From Chalara sp. BL73 (taxonomy: Eukaryota; Ascomycota; Leotiomycetes; Helotiales), in NCBI GenBank assembly GCA_918026815.1, contig CAKJVC010000014.1, positions 930,001-994,000 on the forward strand: 64,000 nt of DNA, read 5' to 3'. Below are positions 34,401-45,490 of the stretch, in pieces. Positions within the stretch are counted from its first letter, which is position 1, and each line of letters opens with the position of its first letter. Made by a program: the position numbers and the translations under genes. The notes under the pieces are model-generated. The model did not search any database. It saw only the letters and a list, made by a program, of their open reading frames with translations, and was not told the DNA's origin.

Positions 34401-35280
34401 AAACCTGTCATTCTTGAGGGACTAAAGCTCGGTTCTTGTATAGAAAAATGGAAACCAAGTTATCTCAAAGAAAAGATCGGATCAACTCGCGAGGTTAGTT
34501 ATGCAACAGGGATATCGTCTGCCTCATGACTAACGGGCTTAGGTCGTGGTGCATGAAGCTTCAGAAGAGCACATGAGCTTCACAGCAAAGAACTTCCAGT
34601 ATTCCGCAAAGTCGTTTGGAGACTTTATTGATCAGACCGAGGATGGGGCAAAACTGTACCTTCGTTCATTGTCATCAAACAATCCCTCGGAAAGTCCTGC
34701 CAATGTTGCAACCGACTTTCCCACAATTGCACCAGACTTCCAATTGCCGCCTGAGTTGAATGTCATCAATCAGGGGTTTCACAGCTCAGTTCTCCGCATT
34801 TCTGGGCCAGTCAACATGTGGCTTCATTATGATGTAATGTCCAATGTTCTATGTCAGATACAAGGAACTAAAAGGCTTCTTCTGTTTCCACCCTACGACG
34901 TCGAGGCATTCAATTTTGAACCTGGAGCTTCAAGCTCAGATATTAATGCATTCGAGAAGCTTCGCGATGGTGGCCTGTCTGGCACTCACCCTCACGAAGC
35001 CATTTTATCATCCAGCGATGTTCTCTTCCTGCCCCAACTATGGGTTCACACCGCTTCCCCCATCTCGGGCATTAGTATTGCTATCAACGTGTTCTTTCGT
35101 GGTTTACAGCCATCCCGTTACGCAGCAGGAAAGGATGTCTACGGCAACCGGGATCTTCAGGCATATGAGAAGGGGAGACAAGATATTGGCAAGGTTATTA
35201 GGTCATTTGAAGGTCTGCCTCCTGAAGTCCGTCAGTTCTACCTCACTCGATTGGCTCAAGAGCTCAACTTAGCCCCCTAG
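31499..35280 (+). CDS. PPM2: tRNA wybutosine-synthesizing protein 4 (LCMT2-like methyltransferase)
   Basis: Ten exons: 31499..31570, 31625..31845, 31894..32013, 32110..32294, 32443..32496, 32544..32592, 32723..33719, 33794..34042, 34095..34493, 34543..35280; 1027 residues. Ppm2/Tyw4 completes wybutosine on tRNA-Phe position 37 by methylation and methoxycarbonylation. The N-terminal LCMT methyltransferase has [21 protein letters not shown] and the SAM-binding NLGCGYDPLPW. The middle third is a kelch-type propeller ([29 protein letters not shown]). The C-terminal third is a JmjC/cupin domain with the iron ligands in LHYDVMSN (His-x-Asp) and a later His in [10 protein letters not shown]. Length and domain order match Ppm2. 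The intron at 33720..33793 is the least certain; its acceptor (TATAG) was chosen because it is the only one keeping frame. Confidence 0.94.
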
Positions 35281-36228
35281 ATAGAAATGTCCATGAAATT
35301 TGTTGCACGTCGGACGGGAGAGCGGGACCGACAAATCTCGAAATGTGAAATTATAGAACAGCCAGAAGTATAGATGCTGTGATATTGATCAGGACGGCCG
35401 TGTCCTGTAGGACAGAGCATGCAAAGACGCCCACCTATTGGCCAGTCCCGCAACTGATGGTTGATTGACAAGCGGCATATGCCCTGAGCCTCACGGATCA
35501 TTCTCAATCCCTCTGACTAAGCAGTCAATTCGCTGCAGAGATCTTCGAAAGCGTTTAAAAATGTAAAGAACAATTCTGCTATCACCCTAGATGTGGCCGG
35601 CTCACGGCCCGCCATTCCGGCGCTGTGCTGGGAGAACTTCGGCTGAGCCTTTCTGGGGATGCACAATTTCTCAGAGAAGCCCTTTTTGTCATGTGAGTCT
35701 CGTGAGCTGAATGCATAGATTATCTTGGCTCATCATACGGACAGTTTTAAACAGTCACAGCTAGTGCAATATGACCCTCATTACCGGTTAAAATTCGGCA
35801 ACGGCCCTTTTTTCGCTGAATGTGTGAATGACGTCTCCTCGCTTGATCCTCGCGGTGAAGCACTGAGGCTCCATAGTTGGCTGGCTTCCTTCCGGGTCTC
35901 CACTTTTCACCCACGATCCAGCTCAATTTGGTATTGATATGCCCGTGGCATTTTCATTCGTTCGTTTGTCTTCAATCGCTATCAATATAGCCTCAGGACG
36001 CACACAACATCGCATTCAATGCGAGGTATGTGACTAAACTCAGCATATGCTGGGTTTGGTGTCACAGTACTTATAAATCTGACATATCAGAGAAGTGTAC
36101 TCGTCTTCAAAAAGTCGGTTATATATTGTCCGATTCCTCCAGCTTTGGAAGATTAAACTGGCATTATATCGACCTTCCATCTGCAGATGTTCAATTTCAT
36201 ACTGTCTTGATAACAACCATCATATACC
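35281..36228. other. Intergenic: PPM2 3' region and transporter promoter
   Basis: No gene. At about 35298..35312 a short TTTGTTGCACGTCG stretch matches the core of the repeat array found at 41-45 kb. The remainder is unremarkable. Confidence 0.4.
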
Positions 36229-38152
36229 ATGATGATATCCGAAAAGAATCTGAAGTTAGAAGATGTTTTCCAAGAGCAAACACCCGAAGACAATATCAAT
36301 TCTTCCTCAATTGTAGGACAAAATATTTCTGTGGAAAGTGGGATGGACACCCAAGAGCAAATCGAGAGCCCAAAGCCTTTGGGAGCCGGCCTTGAACGAT
36401 GGAATAACCCCAGAATCAATATCTACCGGTATTTATCGGTCAACTTCAGTATGCTTGTGTTGGGAATGAATGATGCAGCTTATGGTGCTCTAATTCCGTA
36501 GGTTCTCTATGACGCAGGAAATTCTTAAACTTCTCTGACCCACTATCAGATACTTGGAGACATATTATGGTATCAGCTATACTGTCGTGTCTCTCTTATT
36601 TCTTTCCCCTTTTTTGGGTTATACAGGCGCGGCTTTCCTGAATAATAAGATACATGTCCGTTTTGGACAGAGAGGTGTTGCTGTAAGCAAGCATATCCAC
36701 CTAAATCTAATGTTACTTCTGATTCCCTTTTCTCTACGAGATAATACTTGTAGACCAAAGCATTGTGAAGACTCTCTATCTTGGACAAGCGCTAACTTGG
36801 TCATTTAAGGTCATCACACCGCTCTGCAAAATACTATCCTATACCGTGACTTGCGTTCACCCGCCTTATCCAGTGTTACCAATCGTCTTCGTCATCGCCG
36901 GCTTTGGAAATGGTCTTTTGGTATGTGCTACTAATCCTTGCTATCTCTGAAAACAATCTTTAGGCAGATTTCAACACAAGGCTCCTATGGAAACTGCCAA
37001 CTTCCCTGAAACTAAATCTTGACTGACACTCTATGTAGGATGCAGGGTGGAATGCATGGGTGGGCAATATGCAAAACGCGAACGAACTGCTAGGTTTCAT
37101 ACATGGCGCATACGGTTTGGGAGCGACCATTTCTCCCCTGATCGCGACAAGCATGGTTACCAAAGGCAATTTGCAGTGGTACACATTCTACTACGTCATG
37201 GTATGATCATTTGTCTTCCCCATCGATTGATCACCAACTTGCGCATAACTCTGACACGTCTATAGCTCGGTCTAGCCGTAGTAGAGCTCATAATATGCGT
37301 TGCCACGTTCAAAGACGCATCAGGAGCCAAGTATCGAGCTGCAAACATTCAGACAGATTCCCCCGCGGGACACTCTCGAACCAAGGAGTCATTACTGAAT
37401 CCCATAACATGGATATGTGCTATTTTCCTGCTCTGTTATGTGGGGGTTGAGGTCGCTGTAGGTGCTCTCAAAACTTATCCTGATCTGATTATCTGTCAAT
37501 ATTTGATATTCAAATCCTGATCTCAGCAACCGCTAATCTAATTCGTAATTAGCTGGGCGGCTGGCTCGTAACCTTCATGATAAATGTGCGAGACGGTGGC
37601 CCTTTCCCTTCCGGCATGGTCGTGACAGGATTCTGGCTAGGCTTAACAATAGGCCGTGTGATTCTCGGTTTCGTTACCGGCCGCATTGGTGAAAAGCTCG
37701 CCATAACCGCCTATCTTCTCATCAGCATCGCATTCGAGCTCTGTTTCTGGCTGATCCCCTCCTTCATCTCCTCCGCAGTTTTTGCTGCCTGGCTCGGCTT
37801 CTTCCTGGGGCCCCTCTTTCCGGCGGTCATCGTCGTAGCCACGAAACTGCTTCCCAAACAAATCCATGTCTCTGCCATAGGTTTCGCGTGTGCCTTTGGC
37901 GGAGGCGGAGCGGCTTTGTTTCCCTTTGCGGTGGGAGCGATTGCGGAGGCGAAAGGTGTGCAGGTGTTGCAGCCGTTTGCGCTCGCATTATTGGTGGCAT
38001 TGATCGGGTTGTGGTGTTTGTTGCCTGGAGGCTTCAGTAAAAAGGGCTTGGAGGAGACGCAGCGGGCAAGAGAGGAGGGACGGTCAGTCAGGGTGGAAGA
38101 GGGAAGGATGATGTGGGTAGGGAAGTTGAGGGCAAAGATGGGCATTGCGTAG
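36229..38152 (+). CDS. MFS transporter, FHS/fucose-permease-like (Bsc6 type)
   Basis: Six exons: 36229..36497, 36550..36682, 36810..36920, 37039..37200, 37266..37457, 37553..38152; 488 residues and about twelve membrane helices. A ~65-residue hydrophilic N-terminus precedes helix 1 (NINIYRYLSVNFSMLVLGMNDAAYGALIP pattern, NDAAYGALIPYLE at the first exon border). Family marks: GFGNGLLDAGWNAWVGNMQNA and HGAYGLGATISPLIAT in helices 4-5, YVGVEVALGGWLVTFM in helix 7 and GLTIGRVILG in helix 8. This arrangement is that of fungal bypass-of-stop-codon-6-like permeases, distantly related to bacterial fucose and glucose permeases. Plasma-membrane uptake of a sugar or sugar-like molecule is likely; substrate unknown. 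All joins keep phase. Confidence 0.87.
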
Positions 38153-39049
38153 ATCTGAGACTGTCACTATAGATAGCATTTTAGCACATGGAGTAGGAGT
38201 AGATCCCAGTGCGTATTGACCATGTCTTATGTATACATTTAATAGAGAGCCTTGAACTTCGGAAGTTACTAATAGTCAAGGAACTAAGCGGTTGTGTGAA
38301 ATGAGGTTGCTCGGAGTAAACAATTTCATAGACCGTATTTCAAAGAGTTAACAGACAATCATGGACTGGATTAACGCAGGGGTCCAGAGGAATTTGTTAA
38401 ACAGACGAAAGAAATACCACGCGGAAAGGAGCGACATCCCAAAGAGGAAACAAACAAACAAACATATATCTACGTTGGCTGAAGGTTTGAAAAGCACTAC
38501 TAACTTAGGCAGCCGACGCATTCGGGCTCGGTATAGGAGATGAATTTAGTCCGCTTCCTGCTGATCGCATCGCTTTGCTTATAGGTAGGGTAGATCAAGC
38601 ACTAGCATTGCTTGTGGCACGGCTGCCGTCATTTTCTGGTGTCTTGACGTCCGAAACTTAGGAAAGAGATTGCACCACTTCAATGTTCCTCTTCTCATGC
38701 GTTAAAAGGACATCTCTTCAATTAATCTGACACCCTTGCTTTGATGTCCCTTAGGTCTCGTTTGAAAGCCTTCACAAGTGGTACTTTGCCAATACTCATC
38801 AAAATTAAGAATTATTCTCAAGACGAAGGTAAGCCAAGCCTGCGTGTCAGAAATTTGAGGCATATAGTAGTTTTGGCTATAAACTTCCCCTCCAATGTAG
38901 AATGGGCTAGAAATATTCGCCATCTAGGATCTCTTTACCAGCGCAAATGCCTCTGCCCGGTGATATGATCTAGCACCACACCGTATGATTACGCAGCATG
39001 CTACAACTTGTACCCATGCACCATGTCCCAGAGGAGACCGAGAGACTTC
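38153..39049. other. Convergent intergenic region, no gene seen
   Basis: 3' sides of the transporter and the DUF336 gene. Includes a short tandem AAAC stretch at about 38448..38463. No coding evidence. Confidence 0.35.
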
Positions 39050-39630
39050 TCAATAGTACAGCTCCCGGATAGTCTCAACAATCACAGCATGATCCTCATC
39101 CTGCTTCAGGCCACTCACAACCACCACGGCCACTACACCCTCAACGCCCGTAACCCGGATGGGGATGCCACCGCCATGAATCGCATATTCGCCGGCGCTC
39201 TCCCCAAGCCCGTACTTATCGCGGAACGCCAGCTCATCGCCGTTAAACTTGCAGCTCAGATACCACGTACTGACGCCCCACCGCAGCACCGTCTTGCGCT
39301 TGCGCGCCACCCATATATCGTTATCCGGCATGATGCCCGAGTGCGTGCACGCGTGGAAGAGCGTCTGGTTCTGGTTGGCGAGCGCGATGTTGATCACTAC
39401 GGGCTTCGGGAACTGGATCAGCCGCTCGCGCAGCGCGGAGCCCAAGACCCAGGCATCCTGGGCGGTGAAGTGCTCGAAGACCAGGGAGGCGTCGCTGCGG
39501 GTTATGGCTTCGAGCTGCGGCGGGGTGTTAGGTGTTTGTGGTCAATGTGTTGGGGATGCGGCCGAAGAAAACTCACGTCTCTTGGTGGGGCTTGGATTGG
39601 CCGCGGGGAGGACGTTGTCCTTTCGCTCAT
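39050..39630 (-). CDS. UPF0303/DUF336 family protein (YBR137W-like)
   Basis: Two exons, 39630..39577 and 39514..39050; 172 residues. The family has an HbpS/GlcG-like fold; the yeast member Ybr137w is a cytosolic protein linked to tail-anchored protein delivery. Exon 1 encodes an 18-residue Ser/Pro-rich start. Exon 2 reads LEAITRSDASLVFEHFTAQD, LGSALRERLI, FHACTHSGIMPDNDIWVARK, FGLGESAGEYA-type sequence (GLGESAGEYAIHGGGIPIRV) and a hydrophobic VEGVVAVVVVSG strand near the end, the family hallmark. Exon 2 is notably GC-rich compared with surrounding DNA. No signal peptide. Biochemical activity of fungal members is not established. Confidence 0.9.
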
Positions 39631-41220
39631 TTTTCTTTCCTGTTCCGCTTTCTGTAGAGAATGTTTATTTCCTTATCTCTCCCAAGATCCTTCGCAGCTC
39701 GTCTACAATCTGGGCAGCAAAGATCTTTTGTAGAGATTGATATTTGAGCTTGGGCTTGTTTGCTTTGCTTCGTAATCTGCCGTTTGTGAATGCCAGATGT
39801 AGCTTTCCACACAATCAAGTGGTGGAATTTCCAGGTGTTTGGGCGACAGCTTCTCAATTACACAGCGTAATCAAGAATGATAGCGATGAAGTCTCTCTTC
39901 CGTATTTTTGGTGCCGTCTTTGGCTGCCCCACTTCTCGACGTCAGTAAGTTAGGTAAGAACGCAACTAGATATTTGTGCTGCAGCACATGAGTCGGAAGA
40001 AACCCATATTTTATACCTGGCTTCTGGCATCACATCTACGGGAAATTTTTCACCGAGCTTTTCTCAGCTGAGAGGACTGCATTGAGCTTTGGGTTATTTG
40101 ATTATTGAGAGCGCCGAGAACAAATGTGCTCGAAATGAGGTTATGGACGATGGTTGTATAGAAGTAAAGATTTTCACTACGTTCTTCCTTTCTACATTTT
40201 GAATTTAGTTAAATATTAAATATGTTCTAAAGCTGCTGATTAATAATTATCATTGCTGTTTCCTTCGCAACTTCCAATGAGCGATGGCTGTTCTAAGATG
40301 GGCAATAATTGGGCTACCATCATCAGGGACAGGCGGGAAAACTTAAGTATTCGCACATCAAGTCATCTATTTCTTTGCTGATAGATTTGCCAACAACATC
40401 AGCGACTGAGCAGGTGCACTTAAAAAGCGAGGAAGTACGTTTTTTATCTATAGCAAGTTGACTGTATGCGTAAGCCTGGGAATACAATCGAGTTAAGAAT
40501 CCCTACGGCTGATGGAGTAGTATATTGAATGAGTGCTACATAATTGGGCCTTTAGTGTACAATTGTGCAGTAAGTATGCTAGAACTTCTCTCTTTAATTA
40601 GCATTTTCTCAAGATCCAAGTCCAAAGCAAGGTGATAAACGGATACAGAAACAAAGGCTTTGGCAAAAGCTTTGTTGGTAACCAACCGCTTCTCACATGT
40701 GCTAAAATCTACAGTACTTCAATCTCCAAATGACGTCAGCGCAAATTGCTCTCCTATCATTCTAGCACGTAGTCAGCATGAGATTCGGGAAGCTATGCGT
40801 CCACAACTCAGCACAGGGCTGCCACGGTGGCAGATTCAATCGTGCTTCTCGCTCTTCTATCCCTGCAACGAATAGGATCTCCTCGTTCAATGAGACAAAG
40901 GCGTCTAGAAACGACCTGAATGTTTCAATTCAGCCTTGTGGCCACACGCCCGGTACTCCGAAAGCCCCACGGCAGAGGTACACTAATCAAAACAACAAAG
41001 TCCAAATCACAAACTCAACCACCCACCACCACCACCACATAGAATCAGAGAAAAACAAATCAAACCCCAGGAACTTTGAACCAGCCGGCAATCCTAACAG
41101 GAGAAATATGCGAGGTGCGTGTGAAGGCCAAGCCACGAGGTGGCTTCCACGGCTGTCTCAGGTTCTCGAACGTGGATGCCGCGTGACGGGTCTAGACGCA
41201 GGATCGGCGAGGCGGGCGAC
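39631..41220. other. Gene-poor region left of the repeat array
   Basis: Promoter of the DUF336 gene at the left, then AT-rich sequence without coding frames. A CCACC/CACCAC microsatellite-like tract occurs at about 41018..41039. Confidence 0.35.
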
Positions 41221-44200
41221 GATCAACAGAATCAGACATGCAACAAAACTTTCAAAATGTTTGTTTGCATTGCTGCATGCCGTATGCTTGATTACATTCT
41301 ATTTCGTATTGTTTGTTTTCTTGCAGTTCTGAATGCTGGATGACTGGGAATTTGTAGTTGATAAGGCTAGGAGCAGTCACGTGTAATAGTTTTAGTGTGT
41401 TGGCGTTCTGATCCTTGGGAAGCATTTCTGGCCTTGTAATAATATGTATTATTTATTGACATTTCAGTAAAAAGAATGGGCTCTCTCCTAGCGGTCATGA
41501 TGAACGTTGAGACAGAAGCCAATAGAGGGCAACCTCTTCAGTAAATGTAAGAAAGGAGCAGGATTTGTCGCATGCCGCATTGTAGATCATCTTGCTCTAG
41601 AACCCAGATCCGCACGCTATACCATTTTAAGGGCTGTTATAAGCTTTCAATAACGGGCTCTAAGTTACCCAGATCCCCAGGCCTGGGGCCTGTGACACCT
41701 CCTTGGATCCGAGTGTGTCAGGGAGTTCAGATGGAAATACAGGTTACAGAACTTAGTGACCGAACAAAAGCACGAATGTCTATGACGGTTTTTGAAGTGC
41801 AGTTTTGAGAGCGATCGCTGAATAGGGCCGCGCCGAGGAACCATGTGAATCTTGGAATCTTCCCAAGCTGCATGCTCGGTCAGAAGCAAGAAGCCGAATG
41901 TAGCACAACTTTGCGCCAGAAAAGGTAAATACGGTAGGAGAGGATAAACATATTTGGTTGATTGCAATTGGCTGAACGATGGTTTTTGTTGTACTTCGAA
42001 TCGCTTTGGGAGGTAATTGAAGAAGCCTAGGCTATATCCAGCGGCTACCCAAGATCTATCGACAAACGATATTGAAATCTGCCCACTTTTTAAAGGTATA
42101 GGGCTCCAAAATTATTGCCTACCTTCGTGCAAAATCATCCGGGCGATTTGTGTATCGCCAACCAAGTCCTTGATGCTTCCGTAGTTGCGAGGAAGCCCTG
42201 TGGTCTGTCTGCTCTAACGAGGCCTAAGCATACGCCTCGAAATCAATATATAAAAGACGCTGACATAAATAAGCCAATATTTTCAACGAATAAAAGGCTG
42301 TGGGTTCCGGGAATTGAGAAGATGAGAGAGTTTTGTTGCAAGTCAGAGCGCCGATCGAGGCCGTTTAACATGGGCGACGCACAGGTCTAGATTCCGCCGA
42401 TTGGGGATGCACTACCACCTCATAAGATCTGAAACGTCCCGATGGCAAGGCAACTCGCCTTGAACAACCCGATTGCAAGAGGAATGCGAGATCATGAGAG
42501 AGGTGAAGCTCTGTTGCACGTCGCATGTAGATCAACATTGTTCTAGGCAAACAAGAGACGATAAATAGCGACCAGAGCATGGAGATCACAGTGATATATA
42601 TGATTGTGGCTGACTTTGGTGAAACCAATCATCAAAACGTGGTAACACGTGGGAGAACGTGGAAGCTATGCTGCTCCTGTGGAATGTCGGAAGAACGAAT
42701 AGGAGAATTCTCTGGCTGCATCAGACGTTGGTGATATTGGACATGGAAGAGAAAAGCAATTTGTGTTGTCCCTGCCGCAGGCGCTGATCAGTTCTTGAAG
42801 TTGTGCTAGCGTAGCGCGAATATAAGAGGGCCTAGGCCATTCGCTTAAATATTAAGAGTAGAGGGGTAAATGGTCTGCCAAGGAAAAGGCTTTGGCAATG
42901 CAATTATGGCGTGGTTGTTTGTGCCGCTGTTTCGGGTTTCAACTCCAGCTTGCAGCCCATCGCCTCCGTCAAATCTTGGATATGAGGAAATGAAGACGGT
43001 CATTGTTCACTAGAAACAGAGAGATATGAAGTTTGTTGCATGTCGCAAACGATCAACATTCTATTCATACCGGAAATGAAAGAGCGGCTGTAGGCGCGGG
43101 AGAAGACTGCCGAAACAAATATATTGAATTTATGGCTTTTCTACGCTACGGGTTTTGAGAACCCCGTGCCAACTTTAATGAACGGAATCAAGGCAAACCA
43201 AACCAGAGCAATACAGCTCTTTCAAAGCTTTGCTTTGTTGCATGTCGAAGTTTTTGAGATCATCCATTGACATCGCCCAAAACGGACAACACGAAGAGCC
43301 GACGGGCCCGGGTAACGTAGATCATCGATTTTACTGCATCCGCACATCGTTCGTAGGGTTTAGAGCAGGTTTGGAAGCCTGTTGGAATATTCTTTCTATC
43401 GAAAATAATCTCCGCGTACCCCAAAAGAGGAAATGCATTCAAAGAGTAAAAGAGATTTTGTTGCAAGTCTGCAAAAGGGCTGATCTTTCTTGAAAACGGT
43501 GCATTTTCGCGCTGGAGAGAAAAGAGGAGGTCGTAAATTATTGCCAAGATTCAATATTTGGGAGCTCAGATACGATGGAACCCGACGAAGGCGGGGAACA
43601 GAATCCTGCGCGCCAATGATGCTTTTAGAGGTCCGAAAAGAAGCCAGAGACGAAATTATGTCGCATATCGTTGAAAGTGTTGACCGGTCAGTAGGCGGAG
43701 ATGAAGGTTGTCCGACGGAACCGAGAGGGCGGCTCAGTGGCTGCAGCAGCTCTCAAAACAACCCGCATCTGGACAATTTATGGTTGATCGCGCGGCTCTT
43801 TGCGTGGATGTCCCTGAATAGTTTTAAGAATCAGCTTCCGTTGCAAGTCTGCAGAGCGCTGATCGCAAAATTAAGTAAAGTCTTCGCGTGCCAAGACTCT
43901 AATTCTTCCAAGAATGCGGACGAAGGCTTGTGAAGATATCAGCCCGGCAGCACTAGCCAAAATGTGACCAATATACGAACGAAAGAGGGAAAGAGGAGAG
44001 TTATGTTGCACGTCGTAGTCGCCGATCTTGCCATATGTACGGGAAGAAGAAGCCGAGAGGGAATGGTTGTTGGTAGAGACTTGGTAACCAGAGAGTGCTG
44101 TTGGAAGATTTAGTTTAAAGGCAGAGCTACGGGAAACATGGTCAAGAATTTGTTCTAGATATAACTTCTATTTCTTCGGAATTACTCTGTAATGACACTA

Positions 44201-45030
44201 CTTCAGTCTGCTCATCCGCGAGATTGATGAATTATCAGCTCGAATGCAGCACAAAGCGTCGCCCTACGCAGAGGAGTACAATATGCTAGCCAGCCTTGGC
44301 TGTACCACACCGACGTCGAACCAATCTAGATGGAATCCTTTGTTTGAACAGGAACAAAGAATTCTTTGTTGCATATCTTCAAAGATGATCTTTCCTGCTT
44401 TTCTGTAACTGTGTTCGGAGGCCGAAAGGAAATTTGATCAAGGGACAGAGTTGGCTCGCTTCCCGGTATATTGGTGGATCATTGGATCTATTCATGTTCC
44501 ATGCCCAAAAGAAGCTACGCGGAACACCGGCTAATGTATGTCTTGTATCATTAAAACGAAAGAGGAGAGTTTTGTTGCATGTCTGCAAACATGCTGATCT
44601 CCGTGAGAACGAACGCACAAGGACATAGCCGCAGGACTCTGGATGTTCAGAGCCGGAATGATGTATTTTTAGCGTACCAATATATGAACGGGCAAACTAA
44701 CCAGTCCCCTGCTCTAACAACAGATACAGTTGTTGATAAACCAGTCGCAATGCTTCCAAACATGAAAGCTCTAGCTGGTTTATTTTTTTTGTTGCACATC
44801 GCATCTGAGATCAGCTCTCCATGGCCTTTTCCCAGTGAAACCAACGGATTGTGGCTTTCCAACTTCTCAGCCTAGATGCAGCTTTCCAGACAAGTCAAAG
44901 CGAGCCGTTGGCCCGCGATTTCGATTCCTAAAGTAATATAAACTTTAAGACAGTTCTGATAGGGTAAAATCTAGCAATGCAGAGAGCTTTTCAGCTTCTG
45001 TTGCGCATCTGCGATTTGAAGATCAACTTC
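41221..45030 (+). repeat. Array of diverged repeats with a ~35-nt core, about 200-nt spacing
   Basis: At least 14 copies of a core resembling (purine-rich)-TTTTGTTGCAtGTCtGCAAA-n-tGATC. TTGCA-type anchors are near 41565, 42336, 42514, 42766, 43036, 43238, 43461, 43660, 43841, 44006, 44368, 44574, 44792 and 45001, plus a weak copy near 41270 and one inverted copy at 41221..41255. Most gaps are 165-270 nt; the 362-nt gap would fit one lost unit. Best copies: 44561..44605 and 43451..43490. A second, weaker shared block (ACCAATATAyGAACG) occurs mid-unit in some copies, so these seem to be decayed tandem units rather than isolated sites. No open frame spans the array. Copy 44574 can fold as GCATGT-loop-ACATGC. 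Function unknown. Confidence 0.7.
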
Positions 45031-45490
45031 TGGTTTCCCTTTCTGAAATGGGCGGCGCTCGGCCGAGCCACGAGGAGGTTTTTTGGGTCGGTCTGGACCG
45101 AGACAGGGATTAAATCAAGGCACGTGGCTTGGCACTCTGCGGAATGTGGTTTCTAAGATCGGGAAAGTGTAAGAAAGATCTCCTAACCTTCGGCCAGATG
45201 AAGCAGAGAGGAAAGTGAAGCTATTCAGGGACTGAGTTGTGTGTAGAACAGCTCTCTGTGAGTGCTGATGATTAGGATGGACCCTGATTTGGAATTTGGG
45301 ACCTCGCTTCTTAGCGCTGAACCTCATCAACTGAAGGAGACCTCAAGAGCATAAAACAATATGTGATATTGGGATCATTCAGTCAGGCATGCTCTAGATG
45401 CCCTAATTCATAAGCTATGTACGTCAACGCGCTAGCGATGAGTATCTTTGAGTTTGCTGATATCTGTATCCAAGCCCACGCCTTGCCATC
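45031..45490. other. Intergenic: promoter side of the Rad51-like gene
   Basis: No gene. A possible degraded array core (CTCTGTGAGTGCTGATGAT) lies near 45253, not counted. Confidence 0.35.

Noticed and set aside
39008..39740. Long plus-strand frames opposite the DUF336 gene
   Set aside because: Antisense shadows of a GC-rich exon.
41221..45030. Array units as a box C/D snoRNA cluster
   Set aside because: Some cores end in CTGA but others read CCGA or AGAT, and paired RUGAUGA boxes are not present in each unit.
41221..45030. Array as CRISPR
   Set aside because: Repeats are imperfect and spacing is ~200 nt and variable; the genome is eukaryotic.
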